Part shown: in pieces, positions 43,582-53,900 of the stretch
Layout of the letters: every line of letters begins with the position of its first letter
How positions within the stretch are numbered: position 1 is the first letter of the stretch
Assembly (NCBI GenBank): GCA_032615215.1
Contig: CP128433.1
Span: 1,199,501-1,263,500, forward strand
Direction: 5' to 3'
DNA from: Microbulbifer sp. MKSA007
GTDB lineage: Bacteria; Pseudomonadota; Gammaproteobacteria; Pseudomonadales; Cellvibrionaceae
Length of the DNA stretch: 64,000 bases
Translations under genes and position numbers: made by a program
Notes under the pieces: generated by a model
What the model was told of the DNA's origin: nothing
The model's database searches: none
What the model saw: only the letters and a program-made list of their open reading frames with translations

Positions 43582-46500
43582 GAGCCTTAAATATTGATGA
43601 AAAAATAAATTTTAATCTCACCGAGCTAACCGTTTATTTTAATACTTCTATTGAATCGTCTTCGATTGAAGTCGATGATTTTAGTCTAGAGGATGAGGGC
43701 GGACATTTTATAGCGATCAATAAGGTTGAACATACAGGAGTCTCCCAGGTAGTAATCTCATTTTCTGAGAAATTACAAGAGGGTGATTATAAATTATCGG
43801 TAGGTCCAAATATCTTTGCTGCTAATGGTATGGGGATGGATCAAGATAGAGATTCTATCGAATTAGAACCTTATGATGATGTGTATACATACATATTTCA
43901 AATAGATACAACGAGGCCAGATAAGCCAGTTGTAGACCTGGCAACCATTCCGGTGCTTCATGAGTCTAATAAGTCAGAGGTTAGTCTATCTGGTAGACGT
44001 GAAGAAAATACCTCGATTTGGATAAATGGTATTGAACAGGTTGTTAATGGAAGCGGTGATTGGGCTGGAACTTACTCATTACCAGAGGGTGAATCAATTC
44101 TTAGTATCGCTGCTATAGACTTGAGTGGAAATACATCTGATTTAGTTCAATTGAAGTTTTATATAGATACAATTGCTCCTTCAGTAACAAGTGTATACCC
44201 CACTGGACTTCATAGCATCTCACCACAAGTTGTCGCGTTAAATGTATTAGAAGCGGGATCTGGTATTGATCTGGAAACCAGTAAACTAATTATTAAACGC
44301 AATGATATTTCTCTATCCGGTTCCATAGATTTCTTCGAGGATCAGATTCAATTTACTCCCCAAGCACCATTTATTGATGGTGATTATGAGATTACTGCTC
44401 AGGTAGCCGATAAGTTAGGTAATATTTCTTCACAACGTACTTATACTTTTACCCTGGACTACACGCCGCCAGTGGCACCAGTATTGGATGCATTTCCGCA
44501 GGTTACTACCGTTAATGCTCAAGTATTTTCCGGTACTAAAGAAGCGGATAGTGAAATATTGGTGAATGGCAACCTGACCGCTGTTAACTCATCTAGCACC
44601 AGCTGGAGTACCGAAGTTGCTCTTTTGCAAGGGGATAATGAAATTTCATTTACGGTACGCGACGCTGCAGGAAATGTTAGTGATCCATCAGTTGCACAGA
44701 TTCGTTATGATAATACTCCTCCCGGGGTAGTAAGCCCGGTAATTGACCCCAGTGGTAGTGGTACTGAGGTGACCCTGGATTGGAGCAACTATAACGAGTT
44801 CGATAATGGCAATGACATAGCTGAGTATCGAATCTATCAAAGTGCGGCTAACTTTACTGATATCGCCGGTAAAACTCCGGTAGCGACAGTAGCACAGGGA
44901 TCTAAGCTGTATCGGGTTGAGGGGTTGCCACGCGGAACGGCGATGCATTTTGCTGTTGTGGCTTATGATTCCCAGGGATTATTTAATCCATCGGTAAGTT
45001 CTATTGCAGTGACACCGGTTGATACCGTTGCACCAGATGAAATTACTAATTTAGTTGTGACACCAGGTGCAGATAACCTGATGCTGAGCTGGAATCCTTC
45101 TGCTAATTCTGCCGAAGATTTGGCGGGCTACCGTGTGGCATTTACTGAGAGTGATCGAGTGGATGATATTCCACTGTCGTCTTTGGCTGATCCCCAGGCA
45201 CTGGTTCAATATCAAGTTACTGGTTTAAGTGCGGCTACTTCATATCCGTTACGTGTTTACGTTTACGATAATGATGGTAACAGCTCCAGCGGTATTACCG
45301 ATTCCGGTACTACCCTATTGCCTAATCCGTCATCGGTCACTGTTGAGGCGAAGAGCAGCCGAATTGACCTTCAGTGGTCCAGTGTTTCCCCATATTCGCT
45401 TTTAAAAAATTATGCAGTATATGTAGAAGAAAATACTTTCAGTAGTATTTCGGGTATGCATTATCAATCACTGCGCAGTAAAGGGAGTGAATCTGATACT
45501 GAACACAGCTGGTCTATGGCTGGTTTGGAAAACGACAAGACCTATTATGTGGCAGTGGTGTCGGTGAATAATTCCAGTGGCTCTGAACAACTGGTGACAC
45601 CGGTTGCGGTAACCCCTGTAGCAGATACCGACGGACCAGTAATTAGTGTTGCGGAGTACCAGCAGGGTGGTCAGGTTTTGGATCTAAATACTGCACCGGA
45701 ATTATCGCAGGATGGTAATTTTAAAATCACGGCAACTGACGATTCAGGAGTAGCTCGTGTTGAGTTTTATTTGGATGGCAAGTTGGAAGGGACAGAGTAC
45801 ACAGCCATAACCAATGTCTTCACCCATGATATTGCGCTGCTTAATTTAGCTGATGGTGATCATGGGTTAACCGTAAAAATCTATGATATTTGGGAAAATG
45901 TAATAATTGAGCAGTATCAATTTAGTGTGGCCCTGGCTGCACCTACTGCCCCGCAAATTACTAGTCCATCCGAAGGCTGGTTAACCAATAGCGAGCAGGT
46001 AACAATTTATGGTACTGCTGAAAAACAAACCCAAGTTCAGGTTTATCTTGAGGGTGTGCCTACCGGTTATTCTGATACTGTCGATAATTACGGCAACTTC
46101 CAGGTAGATATTTCTCTGCAAGAGGGTGAAAACTCAATTACTGTAGCGGCTGAATACCCAGGTCGTGGAGGGTATGGTGCCCAAAGTGATGTGCGTAAAG
46201 TTAACCTGGATACCGACATCCCTGATGCGCCAAGCAACGTGACGGTGATAGAGCGAGAGCTGGGCCAGATCTCCCTTTCCTGGGACGCAGTAAGCAGTAA
46301 TGACAGTAATAACCAAATAGCGGGCTATAACGTTTATCGTTCCAATGCTGAATTTACTTCGGTACTTGAAGGGGAACGGATTAATTCACAGCTATTAACC
46401 GAATTGAAACACAGTGACTTACCGACAGAAGATGGCGAATACTTTTATGCTGTTACTGCGGTTAATGAAGCGGCTACAGAGGGCAGTCTGTCCAGTTTGG

Positions 46501-49500
46501 TAGAAGCAAAGGCTGATAGTGAAGGCCCCCATGCGTTACAAGTGAGCTACCAGACAAACGGCTTGGTGGATAGCGCTAGTGGTCGCCATGGGCCGGGTAC
46601 GGTAGAAGTAACCGTGCAATTTGATGAGCCATTACGCAATCAACCCTATTTTGCTATGGCGCCAGATGGTGGTGTGCCTGTCGCAGTAGAACTCAGCAAA
46701 GACTACAGCAATGACACTCTATATACCGGTAGCTTTATTATCGAGCCAGGCATGATGTCAGGTACCGCTTATGCAGTGATGTCTGCCCACGATAATGTGG
46801 GTAATCGCGGCACCGTTATTGAACAGGGTACCAGCCTGTTGATTGATGCTGAGGGCCCTGAAGTTATTGCTCTTACACTAAATCCCGGAGAGCCCTTAAA
46901 AGTTCACGAGCAGGATGGTTTGCAAGTGGAAGTGATATTGCAGCTGAGTGATGAAGTTAAAGCTGGGGCAATGCCTGAGCTGCTACCACTGGTGGGCAAC
47001 ACCGTGGTGCCCGGATTGGAATCTGGAATTATCCTTAATCGAGACGCCCAGTCTACTCAAGGACAGCCACTGTGGGTGGGCAGCTTTACCCTGCCAGCCT
47101 CTGTCGGCCAGGACGAGGAGGGCAATCCCACTGTAGATACGCTGCGCTTTAGTTTCCTGGCAGAGGATGATCTGGAGAACCAAAGCGATAAAATACGAGT
47201 GGCAAACTACTTCCAGGTTTATCAGGGTGACTTGCCACCTCTTGAAATTCCGCAGAGTTTGCAAGCTACTGCATTACCTGGCGGTGAGGTGGCGCTACAG
47301 TGGGATTCTGTTGAAGATGCTCGTTATGTTTTGTACCGCAAGGCCGAAGGAGATGCAGACTTTACGGAAGTTTTGCGTCTTTCTGAAACGAGTACTCAAG
47401 ATACCTTGCCCACTGATGGTAACTACTATTACGGTATTGCCAGTGAACGCCGTAGTAACGACCAGATCGCAGTGAGTTCAATGAGTGTACCTGTCAAAGT
47501 GGGTGCCGATAGCATTCTGCCGGCAGCGCCAACGGAGCTGGCACTGGAGTTAAATGGGGCAGGTATCGTCGCTACTTGGCAGGCCCCCAGCGTCGACATT
47601 GAGGGTAGCTCCGAAAATGGAGAAACACTGACTTATAACCTCTATCGATTGGCGTTGGCCGAAGGGGAAAATGCTACTCATGAAACTCTGCAATCGGTAG
47701 GTCCTCTGCAAACGGGTATCCCCGATACCATTGCCTTGGATAAGGCACCCAGTGAAAGTGAGCATGCCTATGTGATAACCGCCTTGGATGAGGCGGGTAA
47801 TGAATCTGCTCCCAGTGTGACGGCTTATCTCAATTTTGGTCTTTTACCGGTCTCCGACTTGAGTATTCAGGTAGACGCCAATGGCAGTCCCCAATTGCAG
47901 TGGAATCACTCTGGTAGCGCGATTTCTGGCTATCGAGTTTATGTTGGAGAAGAGGGAAGTCTGCAGGAAATCACCAGTGGTTTAATTTCCCATAGTGGCA
48001 ATCCCACGAGTTTTGTAGATAGTGACTTCAGTGCGGCGGAGCAGGGTGTAAATGCTGAGCGACGCTACACCGTAGTGGCTGAAGATAGTCTGGGAGCTAC
48101 AAGTATTGGCCACAGCTTGTTATTACCGGCACTCTCAGTGGAAGTGGTTGAATCGAAGGAAGGTGAGTCAGCCATTAAGCGCGGTGTGATGAATGAGGTG
48201 CGTTTCCGAGTACAAAATCGCGGTAGTGGCGATATTAGCGGTGTCAAACTCTTTGCGACTGTTAATGATAATGGCACGGCCCGCGAGCACCAGTCTGTAG
48301 CCTTTAGTGTGGCTGCAGGTGGGCTGGTAGAAATTCCTATAATTATCGGTGGTTACGACAAGTTGGATACTATCAGTGATATTCAATTGCGTCTGGAACA
48401 ATCTCCGCTTCCAGGAGAGACGATATTTATTAATACCGCCGATCAGGTTCTCGTTGGGGATGCGGCGTTGCGCTTGGATCTGGAAACCGACACTCTCTAT
48501 CGCGGTGGTGTTGGGAAAGTCCGCTTTACTCTGGAAAACACATCCGCAGTAGAAACTGAGGTGCTGGTGGCACGCAGCAACGGCAGTGTAACTTCCGATG
48601 AAGTACGTATACGAATTGAAGACACGGATAGCAACCTGCTTGCACTTCAATCGGTACAGCAATTCACCGGTAATGTGATTACGGTAGCCAGTGGTGAAAC
48701 CGTGGCACGTGTCCAGCCAGGCAAGACTTTTGTCTCTGACTGGATTGAAGTGGCTATCCCTGCAGCTGCACCGGATGATGTCACAATCACTTTAGAAATT
48801 GATCAGTTCCGCTACCACACTGGAAAAGATACCCAGGTGGCAATTCAAGGTAATGGCACTCGCATCCAGGCTTCACTTCAGGAAACTGCTTACTATGGTG
48901 AGTTGGATACTGTAGCTCCGCAGCAAGTTTATGGGACCGAGGAAGTTATCACTATTACCGGGCGAGCCCTCGACCGCGATAGTGACGCTGCCCTGAGTAA
49001 TGTGCCTTTGTCTTTGGTTATGGAATTGCGTGGCTTTGAGCGCAGCGCTTCAGTCATTACCGATGCCACTGGTAATTTCTCTTACCAGTTTGATCCGCAG
49101 GGACAAAGCGGTAATTGGCTGGTCTCCGTTATCCATCCGGACAGCCTCTCTCGTCCTGTTCAAGGTGAGTTTGCAGTACTAACTTCTTCAGTAACGCCTG
49201 GGCAACTGAGCGTAAATATTCCACGTAACTACACCCAGGAAATGCCGATTACAGTGACGGCTGGCCACGGTACAGCGCTGAGTGATGTGCGTCTGGAATC
49301 GGTGGCTGCACCGGGTGAAGAGCAAATACAAATTCCCAGTGGCTTGCACCTGGACTTGGGGTCTGTCATTGAGCTGGCGGAGCAGGAGAAAGGAGTTATA
49401 AATCTTTCGCTCTCTGGCGATAACCTGGCCCCGGATCAGGGCTACCTATATTTTCAGGTATTGGCATCAGTAAATGGTATTGAGCAGTCCCTGGAAAATG

Positions 49501-50816
49501 TAGCCCTGGAATACAACTTGGCGGAGAGCCGCCCGGCTATAAATTTCACTCCCTCTTATGTGGACAGCGGTGTTGCCTTGGGTGGAACAACGACAGAAAC
49601 CATCGAGTTGAAAAACACAGGGTTCGATACGCTGCGCAATACCACCCTGAGTTTAGTAGATGGTGAAGGTAATCCGGCACCTACATGGGTAAGAGTTGAG
49701 GGTACGGCCGCACTGGGGGATTTGGAAATTGGTGAAGGCCGCGATATCAATATCGCATTCAGCCCAGATAATACTGTGCCTCAGGGAAATTATGAATATC
49801 GCCTGGTAGTTGAAGGGGATGGTGGTTATAGCTTCACCTTGCAGTTGTTTGTGGCTGTAGTGACCTCGGAAATCGGCAATGCGTTCTTCCATATCAGTGA
49901 TATCTACACGGCAACCCTGGATGAAAATAATACGCTCATCCCAGGTTTGACGGGTGCCAAGATCGAGCTGCAAAACGAGCAGGTACTATCTGAAACTCGC
50001 ACTATCAATAGTGATGCCAACGGTGAAGCATTCTTGCAAGATCTGCCTGCAGGTCGTTATGCCTATCGTGTCACTGCCTTTGATCATGAAAGTGTATCCG
50101 GTCGACTCTGGGTTAAACCCGGGGCCACAGTTGCGGAAGATGTTTTCCTGATGAATCAAATCGTTAGTGTGGAATGGCAGGTGAATGAAATTAACCTGGA
50201 AGACCGCTACGAGATTACCTTGGAAGCTACCTTTGAAACCCAGGTCCCCGTAGCCGTAGTTATGCTTGATCCCATCAGTGTGACTCTGCCGGATATGCAA
50301 AAGGGCGATGTATTTAGCGGGGAGTTGAGTCTCACTAACTATGGATTGATAGGTGCGGAATCAATGATTGATAAATTACCTACCGGTAACGATACCGTGT
50401 CCTTCGAGTTTCTTGCCGAAGTACCAGAGACTTTAGAGGCAGGAGAGGTTGTGTATATACCGTACCGTATTACTGCCCTAAGGGACTTTAATCCGAATGA
50501 AGATGGCGAGGCTAGTGGTGCAGGTTGCGGTGGCCACAGTTATCAGTATCAAGTGAGCTATCAGAGTCAATGTGCCAATGGGCAAATAGTTCCAGGCGGC
50601 ACTTCTACCCGCTGGGGCACGGCCTCGTATGGTTCTTGCGGTGGCGGTGGCGGTGGCGGTGGCGGTGGCGGGGGTTATTACTACGGAGGCGGAGGTGGCG
50701 GCGGTACTAGTTACGGTGGTGGCTATTCGTCTATTGGCGGTAATGACTCACTGCGTTGTGTGCCTGATCCAGCCTGTGATGACCCGGTATGTAATAAGGA
50801 TAACAGCCCTCAGTAG
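43509..50816 (+). CDS. Giant surface protein, C-terminal part (same gene after frameshift)
   Basis: The frame is open from 43509 with no stop, but the first usable start is ATG 43830, without a ribosome site; hence a continuation of the previous ORF (total about 3,936 residues). Domains in order: bacterial Ig-like modules, five or six FN3-like modules, more Ig-like strands, a CARDB-like segment (VQNRGSGDISGVKLFATV), a carboxypeptidase-regulatory-like module (GEAFLQDLPAGRYAYRVTAFD), and a Cys/Gly-rich end with eleven consecutive glycines and YYYGGGG repeats. Everything fits an extended cell-surface or secreted filament. No sorting signal or membrane helix is seen at the end. An Rhs gene follows 146 bases later. 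Confidence 0.8.
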   Translation, partial: DSYSSSKEDGGDGSVYIESPALWVRALNIDEKINFNLTELTVYFNTSIESSSIEVDDFSLEDEGGHFIAINKVEHTGVSQVVISFSEKLQEGDYKLSVGPNIFAANGMGMDQDRDSIELEPYDDVYTYIFQIDTTRPDKPVVDLATIPVLHESNKSEVSLSGRREENTSIWINGIEQVVNGSGDWAGTYSLPEGESILSIAAIDLSGNTSDLVQLKFYIDTIAPSVTSVYPTGLHSISPQVVALNVLEAGSGIDLETSKLIIKRNDISLSGSIDFFEDQIQFTPQAPFIDGDYEITAQVADKLGNISSQRTYTFTLDYTPPVAPVLDAFPQVTTVNAQVFSGTKEADSEILVNGNLTAVNSSSTSWSTEVALLQGDNEISFTVRDAAGNVSDPSVAQIRYDNTPPGVVSPVIDPSGSGTEVTLDWSNYNEFDNGNDIAEYRIYQSAANFTDIAGKTPVATVAQGSKLYRVEGLPRGTAMHFAVVAYDSQGLFNPSVSSIAVTPVDTVAPDEITNLVVTPGADNLMLSWNPSANSAEDLAGYRVAFTESDRVDDIPLSSLADPQALVQYQVTGLSAATSYPLRVYVYDNDGNSSSGITDSGTTLLPNPSSVTVEAKSSRIDLQWSSVSPYSLLKNYAVYVEENTFSSISGMHYQSLRSKGSESDTEHSWSMAGLENDKTYYVAVVSVNNSSGSEQLVTPVAVTPVADTDGPVISVAEYQQGGQVLDLNTAPELSQDGNFKITATDDSGVARVEFYLDGKLEGTEYTAITNVFTHDIALLNLADGDHGLTVKIYDIWENVIIEQYQFSVALAAPTAPQITSPSEGWLTNSEQVTIYGTAEKQTQVQVYLEGVPTGYSDTVDNYGNFQVDISLQEGENSITVAAEYPGRGGYGAQSDVRKVNLDTDIPDAPSNVTVIERELGQISLSWDAVSSNDSNNQIAGYNVYRSNAEFTSVLEGERINSQLLTELKHSDLPTEDGEYFYAVTAVNEAATEGSLSSLVEAKADSEGPHALQVSYQTNGLVDSASGRHGPGTVEVTVQFDEPLRNQPYFAMAPDGGVPVAVELSKDYSNDTLYTGSFIIEPGMMSGTAYAVMSAHDNVGNRGTVIEQGTSLLIDAEGPEVIALTLNPGEPLKVHEQDGLQVEVILQLSDEVKAGAMPELLPLVGNTVVPGLESGIILNRDAQSTQGQPLWVGSFTLPASVGQDEEGNPTVDTLRFSFLAEDDLENQSDKIRVANYFQVYQGDLPPLEIPQSLQATALPGGEVALQWDSVEDARYVLYRKAEGDADFTEVLRLSETSTQDTLPTDGNYYYGIASERRSNDQIAVSSMSVPVKVGADSILPAAPTELALELNGAGIVATWQAPSVDIEGSSENGETLTYNLYRLALAEGENATHETLQSVGPLQTGIPDTIALDKAPSESEHAYVITALDEAGNESAPSVTAYLNFGLLPVSDLSIQVDANGSPQLQWNHSGSAISGYRVYVGEEGSLQEITSGLISHSGNPTSFVDSDFSAAEQGVNAERRYTVVAEDSLGATSIGHSLLLPALSVEVVESKEGESAIKRGVMNEVRFRVQNRGSGDISGVKLFATVNDNGTAREHQSVAFSVAAGGLVEIPIIIGGYDKLDTISDIQLRLEQSPLPGETIFINTADQVLVGDAALRLDLETDTLYRGGVGKVRFTLENTSAVETEVLVARSNGSVTSDEVRIRIEDTDSNLLALQSVQQFTGNVITVASGETVARVQPGKTFVSDWIEVAIPAAAPDDVTITLEIDQFRYHTGKDTQVAIQGNGTRIQASLQETAYYGELDTVAPQQVYGTEEVITITGRALDRDSDAALSNVPLSLVMELRGFERSASVITDATGNFSYQFDPQGQSGNWLVSVIHPDSLSRPVQGEFAVLTSSVTPGQLSVNIPRNYTQEMPITVTAGHGTALSDVRLESVAAPGEEQIQIPSGLHLDLGSVIELAEQEKGVINLSLSGDNLAPDQGYLYFQVLASVNGIEQSLENVALEYNLAESRPAINFTPSYVDSGVALGGTTTETIELKNTGFDTLRNTTLSLVDGEGNPAPTWVRVEGTAALGDLEIGEGRDINIAFSPDNTVPQGNYEYRLVVEGDGGYSFTLQLFVAVVTSEIGNAFFHISDIYTATLDENNTLIPGLTGAKIELQNEQVLSETRTINSDANGEAFLQDLPAGRYAYRVTAFDHESVSGRLWVKPGATVAEDVFLMNQIVSVEWQVNEINLEDRYEITLEATFETQVPVAVVMLDPISVTLPDMQKGDVFSGELSLTNYGLIGAESMIDKLPTGNDTVSFEFLAEVPETLEAGEVVYIPYRITALRDFNPNEDGEASGAGCGGHSYQYQVSYQSQCANGQIVPGGTSTRWGTASYGSCGGGGGGGGGGGGYYYGGGGGGGTSYGGGYSSIGGNDSLRCVPDPACDDPVCNKDNSPQ

Positions 50817-50962
50817 ACGCGATGTGGCTCTGCTGGTAAGAAGCTAATAAATACAAAAATAGAATATTGTAGTGGATGTTCTACATTCGCCTTTAATAAA
50901 GACCAGGAAGTAAGCATGAATTTTTTCACCGGGAACTCCGCACAGGGAATAGTGGCGTATTT

Positions 50963-53900
50963 ATGGAAAAAAATAAGAGAAGGCTTAGTCCCCTCTATTT
51001 CGGTGTGATCTTTTCTCTTTGTGCTTCACTGGCAGCCCCTCTGGCGCTCGCTAAGCCAGGTATTAGTAGTGATGGTGCTGCTCCCGCTGCGGTAAGACCC
51101 GATAGTCGGGAAGACTTTGAGGATATGCGGGTTAAAGTATTGGGCGGCTACGTGCGTATGAACCGCCGCTGGACTCGTAGTGGCTGGGAATGGAATAGAC
51201 GCTGGAGCCATATTGAAAAAGACTTTAAAGCGACATCATGGATTATAGGAGGAGATGTCGTGAGCTGTGCGGTTGGCTACGAACGTATTATTCGCAATGG
51301 TCAAACTTACATACCGGTAAGTTATGATGCACATTGGAATTGTCTTGGTTTTGATAGGCTTGGAAAGCCGGGGCATTTATACCATTCTCAGCTTGCGCTA
51401 ACTTTTACAAAAAATGACGGTTGGGGTGACTACACTTGGCGAGATAGAAAAGGCAATCTGATATTTTACCAAAATTTAAACCCAAAATATTATGAAGATA
51501 AAAATAGTGTACGTGTAACTCTGGAATATGATGGAAACCGTGTGAAATCTGTTAAAGATCACCATGGAAATATCGTAATTACTTACCACTGGGAGGAATA
51601 TGAAGAACGGAACGGAGATTCTGCTTACTTACTGAAAAAATTGGAAGATTACACTGGTCGCAGTATCACCTATCACTATGGAGAGGACAGTGAGGACAGT
51701 CTTAATTACCGCCAGTTAATTGCCGTTACGGATGTGCGTGGTTTTAATTGGACCTATCAGTACCATGAACTCGATAATGGAAAACGCACTCTCAAAAGCA
51801 TGACTGACCCCAATGGCCGTGTTACTACATATTCTTCAACGGCTGATGGAGATATTAATGGTAGTAAGAACGCCGATGGTGTTGGTACTAGCTATAGCCA
51901 TAGCTATGACGAAGAAAAAGAGGAATATCTACTGACCCAGCAGGATAGCTCTGGAGTTATTACTGAAACCTTCAGCAACGCTGCCGGTATGCCATTAAGG
52001 AAAGTGGTCGGTGGTGAACTGCAATACAAGATTGAATATCTGTATTCTGATAATGAAACTGCCGATGAATATGCTAGGCAATATAGCACTGGCGTAGATA
52101 CCAAAGTCTATCTGAATAGTTTAGATCCAATTCGAATTATCAGTAGTGTTACTACCGATGCTAGAGGATTAGAAACCAAATATTATTACGACACCTTTAG
52201 AAATATTACCCGTACCGAATTCGCTGATGGCAGTTATACCACTACCGATTGGAATACCGAATTAACCTTGCCCCTCAGAGAGCGGGATGAGCGAGGAGTT
52301 ATTACTGAATATGAATATGATGAGCAGGGTAATTTACTAACGCTAACCGAAGCGTTGGGAACTCCCGATCAGCGCACAACCCGCTATACCTACGATGAGT
52401 ATGGCCAGATGATTACTGAGACTACAGGAGAATCTGTAGCAGGTAATACTGCCTTGGCTACTACCACTTGGGATTATGATGGCTATGGGAATGTTATCAA
52501 GGTTACTGATCCGGAAGGCAATAGCATTGAATATCGAGATTACGATAGTAATGGCAATGCTAAAACTATAGTGGATGCTCGTCAGAAAACCTGGACACAA
52601 GATTATGATTCTGTCGGTAATTTAATTAGTGATTTAAACCCTTATGGTCAAGGTAACATTTATGATTACGATGATACTGGTCATTTAGTTAAAGTGACTG
52701 ATGCAAGTGGAAATAGTAAGCATATTACGAACAATGCCTCTGGGTTACCACTAGCAGTCATAGATGATGCGGGTAACCTGCTAGAACTTGATTTTGATAG
52801 GGGTAACCGCCTTGTAACAACTACTGATTCTGAGGGTGTATCAATTGGTTTGGAGTATGATTACCAAAACCAATTGACTGCTATTATCGATGGCGAGCAG
52901 AATCGTATTGAGTATTCATATCAGGGTAACCTGTTGTCAAAAATTGAATATCCAACCTATAAAGAAGAGTTGAGTTATGACAATCGTAGCCGCTTGGTGA
53001 AAAATAAGCAGGATGCTAACAACGTAGAGCACTTGCTTGGTTATGGTTACGACCTGGTTGGTAATTTGAGTAGTGAAGTCAACGCATTAGAAAGCACTCA
53101 TAAATATAACTACGATAAGCTAAATCGATTGGTTGCTATTGTTGATCCAGTGAATGGTGAGGATAAAAAAACTGAATTTGGTTACGATGCTCGGGATAAT
53201 TTAATTCAGGTGAAAGATCCAGAGGGGCGTCTAACCATATATACCTATGATAAAAATGATCTTCTAAAAACTGAAAGTAAACATATGTTTATAGGCTCTA
53301 GCAAGCGGAGGGTTTATAGTTATGACGGCACTGGAAATCTAATTGAAGTTGTAAATCCTGAGCAAGAAAGACTTATTTATAGTTACGATAATGCTAATAG
53401 GTTGGCAAAATCAGAGGTTTTTGCCAGTAAGGTTAGTGTGAGTCCGATTAAAGTTGTAGATTATTACTATAATAATAAATCACAGTATGTAGGTTATTTG
53501 CAGTATCCAGGTTCTGATATTGCAAATGCTACCCCTGATATTGTTCGACATGGTGAGACATATTCTTACGATAGTTTAAATCGTTTAGAATCTGTTAAGG
53601 TAGACTATTACGGTGAGGAAGATGAATCTGAATCAATAGCTTTTTCCAAAGCTTATAGCTACAGCTATTACGGTAATGGTCAGAAAAAGACCTATACTAA
53701 TCCTGAGGGTATTACTTACACCTACTATTATAATAAAAATAATCAGCTTGCTGCTGTACATATTCCTGGCGCCGGCCAGTTGGCTTGGACCAACTTTCAA
53801 TGGTTGGCACCTCAGACTTTGCTTCTTCCGGGAGGCAGTACGATCATACTGAGTTATGACGATTTTTTACGTGTTAAAGATGAAATTCTTATAGATGGCG

